Assembly (NCBI GenBank): GCA_022071955.1
Contig: JAJVIM010000015.1
Coordinates: forward strand, 186,001-250,000
Source: Anaerolineae bacterium
GTDB lineage: Bacteria > Chloroflexota > Anaerolineae > 4572-78 > J111
Length of the DNA: 64,000 nt
Direction of reading: 5' to 3'
The translations under genes and the position numbers were made by a program. Shown in pieces: positions 44,012-53,054 of this stretch (position 1 is the stretch's first letter; each line of letters starts with the position of its first letter). Below the pieces are notes generated by a model. It saw only the letters and a list, made by a program, of their open reading frames with translations. It had not been told where the DNA came from and searched no databases.

Positions 44012-47000
44012 TTTTTAAATAGAAGCGGCAAATACAACACATGAAATGAATCGGCGGCGACGGCCCGGCTGTTGTTGGCCGGTTCCAGATCGGTTTCAGT
44101 GCCCTGAATTTGAATATTGCTGATGGCAAAGTTTTGGCCGGCCTGCCCGCTTGGCACGATGGTCGTCAGCGTTAGCGTGGCGGTTGCACCCGCGGCCAGC
44201 GCGCCGACAGACCACATACCGTTGCCGGCTGAAAATGCACCTCGGTCAGTAGAAAAATTGGCCAGCGCCAGCCCGGTGGGTAGCAGAATGTTGGTCACCG
44301 TTACGCCGGTGGCGTTATCCGGGCCGAGGTTGGCCGCGGTCAGGCGATAGACAATCTGGCCGGTGTTTACGCTCGCGGCCGCCGCCAAACTCAAATCGGC
44401 CTGCGCTACCGGCCACAGGCTGGCCGCGGCCTGATTGTTGCCGGCAATCAGATCGGTGCCGGTAGCAGTGATGCTGGCCCGGTTGGTGATGGTTTGGCCG
44501 GCCAGCCCGGCAGCCACCCGCGCCGCGAGGGTCGCCGTTACCGCGTCGCTGGGGGCGATAACCCCAATTTGCCACACGCCGCTGGCGCTAGAATAAATGC
44601 CGCGCGGCGCTGAAAAGTTGACGAAAGTCAGCCCGGCCGGCAGCACATCCTGCACCCGCACGTCCACTGCCGGTTCGGGGCCGGCGTTGGCGGCGACCAG
44701 CGTAAACGTGATCACGTTGGTGGAGTAGGGCGCGGTGAGGTTGACGCTTTTTTGCAGTCGCACATCGGCGCTGCCTACCGGAATAACCGTAACCGAGGCG
44801 CTGTTGTTTAGCGGCTGGCGCTCAACCTGGCTGGCGGTAACGTGGGCCGAGTTGGTTAACGCCACCCCAACCAGCCCGGCCGGAATGTCGGCCGCGATGG
44901 TCAGCCGGGCGATGTCGCCCGCGGCCATCTGTCCCACCTGCCACACGCCGCTGGTGGGGCTAAAACTGCCCCGCGAGGCGGTAACACCGGCTACGGTGAG
45001 TTGCGCCGGAAAGTCATCGGTTACGGTGACGTTGGTGGCCGGCTCCGGGCCGGTGTTGGTAATGGCGATGGTAAAGGTGATGCGCTGGCTGGTGAAGGGG
45101 GTCAGGTTGGTGACCGTTTTGCTCAGCATCAGATCGACGCCGGCCACCGGGTTGATGACTGCCGCGGCGCTGTTATTGCCCGGCGCTGGGTCCGGCTCCG
45201 CGCCGGTGATGACGGCGGTATTGGTGATCGGCGCGCCGCCCGCGCCCAGATTGACCCGGCCCGTCACGGTGAGCCAGACCGGCGTTTGTGGCGACAGCGT
45301 GTCTACGGCCCACACGCCCGTGGTCGGGCTGTAGGCTCCCTGCGAGGTAGCGTAGTTGAGCAGCGACACGCCGGCCGGCAGGCTGTCGGTGACGCCGACG
45401 GCGGTGGCGAGGCTCGGCCCGTTGTTGACGGCAGTCACGGTGTAAGTGATGGTGTCGCCGGTAAAGGCTGCGGCGCTGCTGACGGTTTTATCCACGGCCA
45501 GATCGGCGCTTGCCGGCGCGCCGGTGCTGGTAATGGTGACGCTGCTGCCGGCAATGTTGTCGCCCAGATTCGTTTCGCCGCCGACCGGCGTAATCCGCAC
45601 AAACCAGGGGTGCTCGCCGGCGGGCCGCTGCCATGTAAGCGACACGTTGCGGTACGCGCCGCAGCCGCCCAGCGTGGCAATAATTTGGTCTGCGCCAATC
45701 TGATGGCTTTGCGGGTTGCCGGGATCGCCGTCCCAAAAGCTGACGGTGACCGGCCCGGCGGCCACGTTGCCGCTGTTGGCGATTTCGGCAGTCAGAGTTA
45801 CGGTGGAGATGCCGTTGAGCGGCACCTGCGGCGGGTTGGCCGTGGCTTGCAGCCGGGTGATCCGCAGATTGGGCTGGGGTTGCGCCGCCAGCGGCTTGGC
45901 CGGATTCCTCACGTAGTCGCGCCAGGTGAGGCCAAACTGGCTGAGCGTTTGGCTGTCGGAAAAAATCTGGCCGTTCCAGTAGCTGTCTTCCAGGCTGTAC
46001 CACACCCAGCCCTGCACCAGCCGGTATTCGTCGCGCGGGTAGCCCAGCGACAGGTCGGTGGCGGAAAAGAGGTAGTCAAACGAGCCGGTCAGGTAATCTT
46101 TTACCTGCTGGCTGGTGATGGAGTGGCCGTAAAATCCTTTATAGAGGATGCCGTACTCGGTGTTGAGCAGCGGCTTGTTCTGCTCGCCGTGCTGGGCCAT
46201 CCAGGTGCGGAAAGCGACCACATTGGCTTTAAACTCGTTCAGGTCGTGGTGTTTGTCAAAAATGACTGCCGAATCCTCCGGCACGCCGTACAAAAAACCA
46301 AGATTGGGGTTAAAGTTGTTGGTCGGGTCGCTATCGTAGTTGCTGAAACCGGCCGGCACGTTGGCCCCCCAACTGCCTTCAACCTCGCGAATGAGAAAGG
46401 TATGCATCACCCAGGCATCGACATCCCGGCCCATTGAGTACCCGAACTGCGTTTGATAGGCATTCCACACCCGCTCCAAATAGGCCAGCCGCAGCGGTGA
46501 GGCCAAAATGACCGAGCCAACGGCCACCCGGGCGGTCGGGTCGGCGGTTTTGATGGCAGCGTGGATGGCGTGATAGGCGGTGGCGTACAACTCCGGAGTG
46601 ATTTCGTCCTGCCCCTCGCCGTCGGCCCAATCCTGGCGCTCAATCTCGTTGCCAATGCGCCACAGCATCCCCGGCCGGCTGGCGGCGATGCTGGCCAGCG
46701 TGGTCAGGCTCGGCGTTACCGAATACTGCGGCGGGGTTACATAACTGCCAATACAGTGGCTGCCGCAGGTTTTGAGCTGGTGTACCCGCACGGTCTGAAT
46801 GTATTCTACGTTGGCAGTCAGGCCAATTTCGGTGGCCGGGTTGCTGCGGGTGGACCAATCCAGGTAGCGCCCCATATTCAACTGGGCGATGTCGTAATTG
46901 CCCACATACGGCGAATACGCGCCGCCAATCCCCAACCGGCAGTTGGGAAAGTTGTCCGGCCCGGCGGCCTGCGCGGTTGGGCTGACCAACAGCAATAGCA

Positions 47001-47046
47001 CACCGATGACGCCCCATAGCAGCAAATGAAGAAGTCTGGTGATCAT
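44008..47046 (-). CDS. Secreted glycosidase-like protein with CARDB, DUF11 repeats and YLPL tail
   Basis: 1012 residues. The signal peptide (LLLWGVIGVLLLLVSPTAQA) ends near residue 28. Residues ~35-340 look like a GH clan-A TIM barrel: WRIGNEIERQ has Asn-Glu (Glu near 133) as candidate acid/base and LNTEYGILY (near 298) as candidate nucleophile. A CARDB-type domain (~345-460) follows, then about five DUF11 repeats, each beginning like ADLAVDKTVSSAAAFTGDT. The protein ends FHVLYLPLLFKK. The ATG at 47046 is chosen because the open frame upstream is the shifted frame of the neighbouring Pro-rich gene. Hydrolysis of a surface glycan is likely, but the substrate is unknown. Confidence 0.83.
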   Translation of the reverse strand: MITRLLHLLLWGVIGVLLLLVSPTAQAAGPDNFPNCRLGIGGAYSPYVGNYDIAQLNMGRYLDWSTRSNPATEIGLTANVEYIQTVRVHQLKTCGSHCIGSYVTPPQYSVTPSLTTLASIAASRPGMLWRIGNEIERQDWADGEGQDEITPELYATAYHAIHAAIKTADPTARVAVGSVILASPLRLAYLERVWNAYQTQFGYSMGRDVDAWVMHTFLIREVEGSWGANVPAGFSNYDSDPTNNFNPNLGFLYGVPEDSAVIFDKHHDLNEFKANVVAFRTWMAQHGEQNKPLLNTEYGILYKGFYGHSITSQQVKDYLTGSFDYLFSATDLSLGYPRDEYRLVQGWVWYSLEDSYWNGQIFSDSQTLSQFGLTWRDYVRNPAKPLAAQPQPNLRITRLQATANPPQVPLNGISTVTLTAEIANSGNVAAGPVTVSFWDGDPGNPQSHQIGADQIIATLGGCGAYRNVSLTWQRPAGEHPWFVRITPVGGETNLGDNIAGSSVTITSTGAPASADLAVDKTVSSAAAFTGDTITYTVTAVNNGPSLATAVGVTDSLPAGVSLLNYATSQGAYSPTTGVWAVDTLSPQTPVWLTVTGRVNLGAGGAPITNTAVITGAEPDPAPGNNSAAAVINPVAGVDLMLSKTVTNLTPFTSQRITFTIAITNTGPEPATNVTVTDDFPAQLTVAGVTASRGSFSPTSGVWQVGQMAAGDIARLTIAADIPAGLVGVALTNSAHVTASQVERQPLNNSASVTVIPVGSADVRLQKSVNLTAPYSTNVITFTLVAANAGPEPAVDVRVQDVLPAGLTFVNFSAPRGIYSSASGVWQIGVIAPSDAVTATLAARVAAGLAGQTITNRASITATGTDLIAGNNQAAASLWPVAQADLSLAAAASVNTGQIVYRLTAANLGPDNATGVTVTNILLPTGLALANFSTDRGAFSAGNGMWSVGALAAGATATLTLTTIVPSGQAGQNFAISNIQIQGTETDLEPANNSRAVAADSFHVLYLPLLFKK

Positions 47047-47059
47047 ATAATGAATCCTT

Positions 47060-47716
47060 TTACGCCCGACGAATAACCAGCAGTCCACCCAGCAGCAACA
47101 GCCCGCCCAGGCACAATCCAGCCAGCCAGCGACCCTGCCCCAGCAGCCGGTCCAGCAGCGAACCGGGCGGCGCTGTCGCCGCAATCGGCCCGCTACCGCC
47201 GCCCGGCTTGGCCGGAACGGTAGCGGCCGGCGGCCGGGTGCCGACAACGGCCGGCGGGGTTGGCGTGTGGGTTGGCGGCGGGTTGAGTGCGGAGCCATTG
47301 CTGCCGTTGCCGGTTGCCGGCGGCGGGGCAGTGGTAACCGGCGCAACTTCCCCGGAACTGCCGCCGATAGCCGCCGTTGGTGGGGCAGGCGTGTCGCTAC
47401 CGGCGGGCGCAGCCGTTGGCTCAGCTTCGGCCGGTTCGGTGGCTTCAATGGCGGTGGGCGCGGGCGGCGACGAGGTTTCGCTACCCCTGCCGGAGTCTTC
47501 CCGCTCACTACCGGCGGCGGTTGGCGCGGCGGTGGGCGCGGGCGGCGGCGGTTGGGTGGCGGTGGGCTGCAACGGCCGGGTGGGAATGGTCTGCGCGGCC
47601 GGGAACTGGCTCGGCGCGGCCCAACTGGTCGGGCCAAGCCAATTCACCAGCAGCACCGCCACGCCGCTGACCAGCAGGGTCAGTATCAGTCTGAATTTCA
47701 GGTTAGCTTGTGCCAT
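47060..47716 (-). CDS. Pro/Thr-rich surface protein with N- and C-terminal membrane segments
   Basis: 218 residues. An N-terminal hydrophobic stretch (LILTLLVSGVAVLLVNWLG) acts as signal or anchor. About 130 residues of Pro/Thr/Ala/Ser-rich low complexity follow, then LLDRLLGQGRWLAGLCLGGLLLLGGLLVIRRA: a hydrophobic helix ending in Arg-Arg, like a C-terminal wall or membrane anchor. No LPxTG motif is seen. The middle is a likely O-glycosylation stretch. GGAG lies six bases before the ATG at 47716, inside the end of the DUF4012 gene. No specific function is recognisable. Confidence 0.7.
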   Translation of the reverse strand: MAQANLKFRLILTLLVSGVAVLLVNWLGPTSWAAPSQFPAAQTIPTRPLQPTATQPPPPAPTAAPTAAGSEREDSGRGSETSSPPAPTAIEATEPAEAEPTAAPAGSDTPAPPTAAIGGSSGEVAPVTTAPPPATGNGSNGSALNPPPTHTPTPPAVVGTRPPAATVPAKPGGGSGPIAATAPPGSLLDRLLGQGRWLAGLCLGGLLLLGGLLVIRRA

Positions 47717-47719
47717 CAT

Positions 47720-49684
47720 CTACTCCGTTAATTTATACGTCACCCGGATGCGCCGGTCCGTGGTCAGCCGGAACTGAAAAAGCAGCGTCGAACCGGATTG
47801 TTCCAGCGGCGCGGGGTCGCTGGTCAGTAGCTGCGCGCCCGCCGGTAGCGTCAGCGACACCTGCACCGCCGGTTCGAGCGTGCCGGGCTGTTTTGGCAGC
47901 AACAGCGAATAGCTTTGCTGCTCACCGCCGGCCGAAACCGTGCCGGGCGGCAGCCGGTAGTCAAAATCCAGCGCCAGCCGCTGGGCCGGGGCCAGCAAAA
48001 AAAGCTGGCTCCAGCTCTGTTTGTGGTGGGGCAGCGTCTGCCGGTCAACCTGGCCGCTGGTTGGTTGGCCGCGCAGCAGGTAGCGTCCGGCCACCACCAC
48101 GCCGGGGCCTGTGCGCAATTCTGCGCCGGCCGGCACAATCAGGCTGGTATAAATCCAGGCGCAGCGTTCCATATTTTGGGCGTAGCTCCGGTCGTAGCGC
48201 AGGTCGATGGCGCACTCACCGGCGCGGGCCGGGGCGGTGTGCTGATAGAGCAGTTGGGCGCGGGCCTGCCCGGAACCATCGCCGGCCAGTTGGACGGTAT
48301 AATTGAGGTAGCGCTCCACTTTGGCGCTGGCCTTGTTAAAGCCGACATTCGCGTCGGTGACCAGCAAATAATCGCCGCCGGTCGCCGGCAGCCCGCCGTC
48401 CAGCCCCCGCTCGGCCAGCAGGTTGGCCAATCGTTCTTCCTTTATATACAGCAGCAAATGCTTCTCGGCGTGGGCCTGTTGCAGCGCCGCCGCCAGCGCC
48501 GCCGGCGGGATCGACTCCGGGGCGGTTTCAAACTTCTGCACCAGCGCTTCGGCCAGGGCCAGCATAAACGATTTACGCTGCGCCCACCACTCGCCGTCCT
48601 GCGCCTGCCCGGCTTCCGGCGTCCAATGTTGCTGCATCAAGTCGATGACATTGGCGGCGGTCACCTGTTCGCCGTTCACCGTCAATGGGCCGGTGGCGGG
48701 CAGCAGCAGCGGTAGCGCGTACTGGTCAATGGCGATGACCCCGTCGGCGTTGACGCCCTGACCCAGTTGGTACAACTCCAGCGCGGTGCGGGCCGCCTCC
48801 GGAAAATCCGGCGACCAACTGGCGTCGCGCAGCACCCAGTAATCGGCTTTCATATAGTTCCGCAGCGGCGCGGGCGGGTAGGGGTAGGCTTCCGAGAGCC
48901 GGTCAACGGCGTAACTGTCCTGCATTTGCAGGCTGATGATTTGCCCGTGGTCGATGACAATGTGGCCGGCGGTGTTGATGTAGCCGCCGGACGGCCGCAA
49001 TTCGTCGGCGTTTTGGGTGAGCAGCAGGTAGGTTTGCGGCTGCTCAAAACCGAGCGCCGGCGGCAGCAGTTGGGCCAGTTGCAGGCCGGTGCGAGTCTGC
49101 GGCAGCAGTTGCTGCAACTGGCGGGCGCGCGGGGCCAGCAGCGGCGACAATTTATCGGCCTCAATCGCGGCCAGCGCCGGCCGGTGGCGCAGCAGGTCCG
49201 CGTCGAGCCGGGCCAGTTGCGGCTGCACCCGCGCCAGTTGGCTCACCAGATCGGGCAGGGTGGTGGCGTTGGCCAGTGCGGCGGCGGCCTGCCCGGCCCG
49301 GGCCAGATCGGCGGCGGCCGGCAGCAAAACCGGCAGCGCCGCCAGATCATCGCCGTAAGGCAGCCAGCGGGTCACGGCCGGCGGCGGCAGCAGCGGCAGG
49401 AGTTCGGTTTGGAGAGTGTCCAGCGCCCCGGCCAGCGTGTCGGTCTCAGCCTGAAGCTGGGCGCGGTTCGATTCGCTGCCGGCCGCGGTCAGGCTGGCGG
49501 CGCTGGCGGTTGCCCGGCGGTAAGCGCCGGCAATCACCGTCACTTTCACACCGAACCAAACTGTAATCAACGCCAGCAACAGCAGCCCGGCATACAGCAG
49601 GCCGTGGCCCAGCAGATAGGGCAGCCGCCGCGGCTGCGGCTCGATGGCCGGTTGCAGGTTCAATTTAATGCCGGTCAGTTTCAT
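47720..49684 (-). CDS. DUF4012-family membrane-anchored protein
   Basis: 654 residues. One N-terminal transmembrane segment (LLYAGLLLLALITVWFGVKV, ~31-50) is followed by a helical stretch rich in Ala, Leu and Gln, then the DUF4012 signature: TYLLLTQNADELRPSGGYI, then LSEAYPYPPAPLRNYMKADYW and WSPDFPEAARTALELYQ. The C-terminal third is beta-rich. DUF4012 proteins are common in exopolysaccharide clusters of Gram-positive and Chloroflexota bacteria; they resemble LytR-CpsA-Psr-like extracellular proteins in layout, but their reaction is not established. The start overlaps the end of the GT2 gene by 20 bases. Confidence 0.82.
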   Translation of the reverse strand: MKLTGIKLNLQPAIEPQPRRLPYLLGHGLLYAGLLLLALITVWFGVKVTVIAGAYRRATASAASLTAAGSESNRAQLQAETDTLAGALDTLQTELLPLLPPPAVTRWLPYGDDLAALPVLLPAAADLARAGQAAAALANATTLPDLVSQLARVQPQLARLDADLLRHRPALAAIEADKLSPLLAPRARQLQQLLPQTRTGLQLAQLLPPALGFEQPQTYLLLTQNADELRPSGGYINTAGHIVIDHGQIISLQMQDSYAVDRLSEAYPYPPAPLRNYMKADYWVLRDASWSPDFPEAARTALELYQLGQGVNADGVIAIDQYALPLLLPATGPLTVNGEQVTAANVIDLMQQHWTPEAGQAQDGEWWAQRKSFMLALAEALVQKFETAPESIPPAALAAALQQAHAEKHLLLYIKEERLANLLAERGLDGGLPATGGDYLLVTDANVGFNKASAKVERYLNYTVQLAGDGSGQARAQLLYQHTAPARAGECAIDLRYDRSYAQNMERCAWIYTSLIVPAGAELRTGPGVVVAGRYLLRGQPTSGQVDRQTLPHHKQSWSQLFLLAPAQRLALDFDYRLPPGTVSAGGEQQSYSLLLPKQPGTLEPAVQVSLTLPAGAQLLTSDPAPLEQSGSTLLFQFRLTTDRRIRVTYKLTE

Positions 49685-50663
49685 CAGTTAACAACCAAAA
49701 ACGGAGCGTGCCCAGCGCCAGCCCCAGCGCCAGCGCCGCGGCTCGCACCACCACCAAAACAGGAGCGATGAGCAGCACCGGCCGGTCGCGCCGGAATAGT
49801 TTGAGATAAAAAGGAAACTCGGTGAGCAGCAGGGCCAGCCCGGCCAGCAGCCCGCCGCCGATCAACCGGGGCCGGCGGCCCAACCCGCCGAGAGCCAGCA
49901 GCCCGCCGGCCAGCGCAGCCAGTCCCAGTTGCACTTTGAGCCGCTGCGGCGTGTGCGAATCGCGGCCGGCTTTGGCCGGGTGGCGGCGCAACAGCCGCGC
50001 TTTCCAGTAGCCAATGTTGAATTTGCGGCGGGCGTACCGGCCAAGGGTGCGGTTATGCTGATGCTCAACCACGGCGTTGGGGGCAAAAACCAGCCGGCAG
50101 CCCTGCGCCGCCAGTCGAAACGACAACTCCTGATCCTCGACTGAGGCGCTGGGAAAGCGGGCGTCAAAACCGCCGGCGGCCAAAAAAAGGTCGCGCCGGT
50201 AGCCCGCCGAGTAAGTGTCAACAAAATCGATGCGGCTCAGCCCGGCCAACCGGTCGTAGCGGTCCTGATATTCCTGCTGCACAAAGCGGGCGGTCAATTG
50301 CGGCTGGCGGCTGCGATAGACGCCTCGCGCGCCGGCCACTTCCGGCCCGGCAAAGGGGGCGATCATCTGCGCCACCCAGTCCGGCGCGGGGATGCAGTCG
50401 GCATCGGTAAACAGCAAGATGTCGCTGCCGGCGCTGGCCGCGCCGCGATTGCGCGCCGCCGCCGGCCCGGCGGGCGGTTGGGCCAGCACCGTTACCCCGG
50501 TGAACTGACGGGCCACCGCCGCCGAGTCGTCGCCGGAGCCGTCATCAACCACAATGATCTCGTCGGGCGGGCGGGTTTGTTGGGTTAGCGCCCGCAGGCA
50601 GTTGGGCAGGCTGGCGGCCCCGTTACGCACCGGCACAATCACCGACACTGTTTCAGGCGGCAT
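49665..50663 (-). CDS. Family 2 glycosyltransferase with C-terminal membrane segments
   Basis: 332 residues. The GT-A fold begins VSVIVPVRNGAASLPNCLRAL, with the nucleotide-binding VVDDGSGDDS, the DxD-type motif LLFTDADCIP and the acceptor-side VEDQELSFRL (ED catalytic motif). The last ~90 residues carry two or three hydrophobic segments that would place it at the inner membrane. It would add a sugar to the growing repeat unit. The ATG at 50663 overlaps the end of the methyltransferase gene by 11 bases. Confidence 0.9.
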   Translation of the reverse strand: MPPETVSVIVPVRNGAASLPNCLRALTQQTRPPDEIIVVDDGSGDDSAAVARQFTGVTVLAQPPAGPAAARNRGAASAGSDILLFTDADCIPAPDWVAQMIAPFAGPEVAGARGVYRSRQPQLTARFVQQEYQDRYDRLAGLSRIDFVDTYSAGYRRDLFLAAGGFDARFPSASVEDQELSFRLAAQGCRLVFAPNAVVEHQHNRTLGRYARRKFNIGYWKARLLRRHPAKAGRDSHTPQRLKVQLGLAALAGGLLALGGLGRRPRLIGGGLLAGLALLLTEFPFYLKLFRRDRPVLLIAPVLVVVRAAALALGLALGTLRFWLLTDETDRH

Positions 50664-51423
50664 ATTCCACCAGCACGTAGCGGCACCAGCGCCGGGCCAG
50701 CGGCACGCGGGCGAGCAGAAATTCATCCAGCGCCCACAGCGCCGGGAACGACATTTCGCCGCCGATAGCCCGCGAGATCATCGACAACAGGTAGAATTCG
50801 CGCTGGCGGGTACGGCAAAAATAGCGGCCAACGCCGGCGATGTCGCTGTGGGTTAGCGGGTGTTCGTTGGGTGAGCGATGTTTGTGGCGGTAGGGCATCC
50901 GCTCGCGGATCAGGTGCAACAGCGGGTTTTCGCCGAGCGGTTCGCGAAACAGCGCCCGGCCGCCCGGTTTGAGCACCCGCCGTATTTCCGGAGCCAGCGC
51001 CCGGGCGTCGGCGTGGTGCAGCAGGCCAAAACCGACCACCAAATCAAAGCTGTTGCTTGGAAACGCCAGCGTTTCGGCGGCGGCCACCCGCACCGCCACC
51101 GAACTTTCGAGTTGGTGGGCGGCGGCGCGGCGGCGGGTCAAATTCAGGCTGGCGGCGGCGATGTCTACCGCAGTGACCTGCGCCCCGCGCCGGGCGAGCA
51201 TTATCGTGTAGTCACCCGGACCACAGCCCAGTTCCAGCACTCGCTGGCCGCGCAGATCGCCCAGCCAGTCGAACATAACCCGCAGCGAGCGGCCCAGATC
51301 GGCCCGGAACATGTCGCTGTCGGGCGGGACCAGCAGCGGGATTTGGTGCCGGGCAAAGAGGGTGGGCCACAGGGCGTTATAATAAGCGGCGTCGAGTCGC
51401 TGCGCCGTCGTCAGGCTGGACAT
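50653..51423 (-). CDS. SAM-dependent class I methyltransferase
   Basis: 256 residues. Motif I VLELGCGPGDYTIMLARRGAQ is near 62-82, then the acidic VTAVDIAAASL, and motif IV-like FDLVVGFGLLHHADA, followed by VLKPGGRALFREPLG. This is the Methyltransf_11 pattern. Set among polysaccharide genes, it may methylate a sugar or a lipid carrier intermediate. AGGAG lies eight bases before the ATG at 51423. A 21-bp palindrome separates it from the flippase-like gene. Confidence 0.87.
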   Translation of the reverse strand: MSSLTTAQRLDAAYYNALWPTLFARHQIPLLVPPDSDMFRADLGRSLRVMFDWLGDLRGQRVLELGCGPGDYTIMLARRGAQVTAVDIAAASLNLTRRRAAAHQLESSVAVRVAAAETLAFPSNSFDLVVGFGLLHHADARALAPEIRRVLKPGGRALFREPLGENPLLHLIRERMPYRHKHRSPNEHPLTHSDIAGVGRYFCRTRQREFYLLSMISRAIGGEMSFPALWALDEFLLARVPLARRWCRYVLVEYAA

Positions 51424-51441
51424 AGATAGTTCTCCTCTGTC

Positions 51442-51486
51442 GGCGGCTTACGGCGCGGCGGCTGGGCCGCCGCGCCGTAAGCCGCC
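51442..51486. repeat. Perfect palindrome, 21-bp arms, 3-base loop, forming the 3' end of a gene
   Basis: GGCGGCTTACGGCGCGGCGG plus C pairs perfectly with its complement across TGG. The right part of the palindrome codes for the last twelve residues (GGLRRGGPAAAP) and stop codon of the flippase-like gene; the left part reaches the space before the methyltransferase gene. It is the longest palindrome in the window and shares the 3-base loop and the GGCGGC/GCCGCC inner stem with others. Confidence 0.85.
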
Positions 51487-52437
51487 ATTTAAAACGGCCC
51501 AGCCGCCGATGAGGATCAACGGCAGCACCGTGACCACATTCAACGCTACGCCCACACCAAGAGCCGTGGCTTGGGCCACGCCAAACGGAGCCAGCGCCAG
51601 CACCGCCGCGCCCTGCATCAAGCCGACCAGCGCCGGCGGCGAGGGGGCGATATTGCTCAGGCTGACCAGCAGCATGAGCAGTGCCGCGGCAGTCAGCGGC
51701 AGTTGCAGATGGAACGCGGCCAGCATGGCGGCCATCGTCAGCAGCGATAACAGCCAGATCAGCCCGCTCCACAGCAGCAGCCGGGCCAGCGCGCGGCCAT
51801 TCGCCAGCAGCGCCAGCGCGGCCAACCCGCGTTCGGCGGCGTTGGCCAGCCAATCCCACCGGGCCAACCACGGCACCAGGCGCTGCTGCAGCCGCCCCAG
51901 CAGCGCCAGCCCGGTGGCCAACCCGGCCGCCAGCAGCAGCGCGCTCGCGCCGGCCGGGCCGAGCCAGCCGGGGGTCAGGGTCAATCCGGCCAAAGTGGCG
52001 GCGATCAGCCCGGCGGCCAGCAGGTCAATCACCTTTTCAATCAACAACGTTGGCAACGTTGCTGCGACCGGCTGGCCGTGACCGCGCATCAATCCCAGCC
52101 GGAGCAGCTCGCCGGTGCGCACCGGGATGAGCAGGTTGATCATTTGTGCGGTTACAAGCACGCCAAAGGTGGGCCAGAAAACCGGCCGTGGCCGCGGGTA
52201 CAAATCCCGCCAGCGACCGGCTTTGGCCAGCGCCACGGCCACTACCCCGGCCAGGCCTACGGCCAGCCAGCCGATCGATGCGCCGGTCAGCCCGGCGCTA
52301 ACTTCGGCCCAGTCTACGCCGTTTACGGCCCAACCGCAGGTCGCCGCACCCAGCAGCAGCCCGGCCAGTAGCCGCAGTCCGGCCCGGCCGCGCGGCCGGT
52401 TCAGCCCCAGCGCCGGGCTAATACGCGCCCTCCCCAT
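51448..52437 (-). CDS. Lysylphosphatidylglycerol synthase TM-type (UPF0104) membrane protein
   Basis: 329 residues with about eight hydrophobic helices. The pattern LVTAQMINLLIPVRTGELLRLGLM is the hallmark of the AglD/UPF0104/LPG_synthase_TM family, followed by TLLIEKVIDLLAAGL. Members are found in polysaccharide and lipid-glycan clusters and are thought to move lipids or lipid-linked sugars; that role is not settled. The ATG at 52437 lies within the end of the sugar transferase gene (20-base overlap). The last twelve codons and the stop come from the palindrome at 51442-51486. Confidence 0.85.
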   Translation of the reverse strand: MGRARISPALGLNRPRGRAGLRLLAGLLLGAATCGWAVNGVDWAEVSAGLTGASIGWLAVGLAGVVAVALAKAGRWRDLYPRPRPVFWPTFGVLVTAQMINLLIPVRTGELLRLGLMRGHGQPVAATLPTLLIEKVIDLLAAGLIAATLAGLTLTPGWLGPAGASALLLAAGLATGLALLGRLQQRLVPWLARWDWLANAAERGLAALALLANGRALARLLLWSGLIWLLSLLTMAAMLAAFHLQLPLTAAALLMLLVSLSNIAPSPPALVGLMQGAAVLALAPFGVAQATALGVGVALNVVTVLPLILIGGWAVLNGGLRRGGPAAAP

Positions 52438-53050
52438 GCAGAATGGCCGGCACGGTCAGCCATAAAATTTGCACATCCAGCCACAGCGAGTGGTGTTCAA
52501 TATAAAACAGGTCGTCGGCCAGCCGTTGTTGCGGCCAGGGACGGGCCATCCGGCCGTTGATCTGCCACCAGCCGGTCATCCCCTGCGGCACGGCCAGCCG
52601 CAGCGATCCCTGCGGCCCGTAGCGCTGCAACAGGCCGGGCAGCTCCGGCCGGGGACCGACCAGACTCATCTCACCGCGCAGGACGTTGATTAATTGCGGC
52701 AGTTCGTCCAGCGAAAAGCGCCGCAGCCAGCGACCCGGCCGGGTCAGGCGCGGGTCATCCGGCAGTTTGAGGCCGTCCGGTTCGGTCTGATCCGCGCTGG
52801 CGTGCATTGTCCTCAATTTAAACATATTGAATAACCGGCCGTTTTGCCCCACTCGCGGCTGGCAAAAAATCACCGGCCCCGGCGAATCGAGCCAGATGAG
52901 CAGAGCCAGGGCCAGCAGCAGCGGCGACAGCAGCACCAGCAGCAGGGCGCTGACCAGCAGGTCGAAGCCGCGTTTGAGCCGCCGGGTGGCGGGGCTGAAC
53001 GGTGAGCCGGTCACCGCCGGCGGTATTAGTTGGATGGGATTACAGTTCAT
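52418..53050 (-). CDS. Undecaprenyl-phosphate sugar phosphotransferase (monotopic PGT)
   Basis: 210 residues, the small bacterial sugar transferase domain. A reentrant N-terminal helix (RGFDLLVSALLLVLLSPLLL) is followed by the motifs FNMFKLRTM, then RRFSLDELPQLINVLRGEMSLVGPRPE, which holds the catalytic Asp-Glu pair, and PGM-TGWWQINGR. It attaches a sugar-1-phosphate to the polyprenyl carrier, the first membrane step of repeat-unit synthesis. The ATG at 53050 lies just after the O-antigen ligase stop; the frame is open upstream but without protein-like sequence. A second such domain occurs in the fusion at 59.9 kb. Confidence 0.93.
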   Translation of the reverse strand: MNCNPIQLIPPAVTGSPFSPATRRLKRGFDLLVSALLLVLLSPLLLALALLIWLDSPGPVIFCQPRVGQNGRLFNMFKLRTMHASADQTEPDGLKLPDDPRLTRPGRWLRRFSLDELPQLINVLRGEMSLVGPRPELPGLLQRYGPQGSLRLAVPQGMTGWWQINGRMARPWPQQRLADDLFYIEHHSLWLDVQILWLTVPAILHGEGAY

Positions 53051-53054
53051 CAGT

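Noticed and set aside
47047..47637. N-terminal extension of the glycosidase-like protein
   Set aside because: The extra ~197 residues are Arg/Pro-rich and are the shifted frame of the Pro/Thr-rich gene at 47060-47716. A proper signal peptide starts at 47046.
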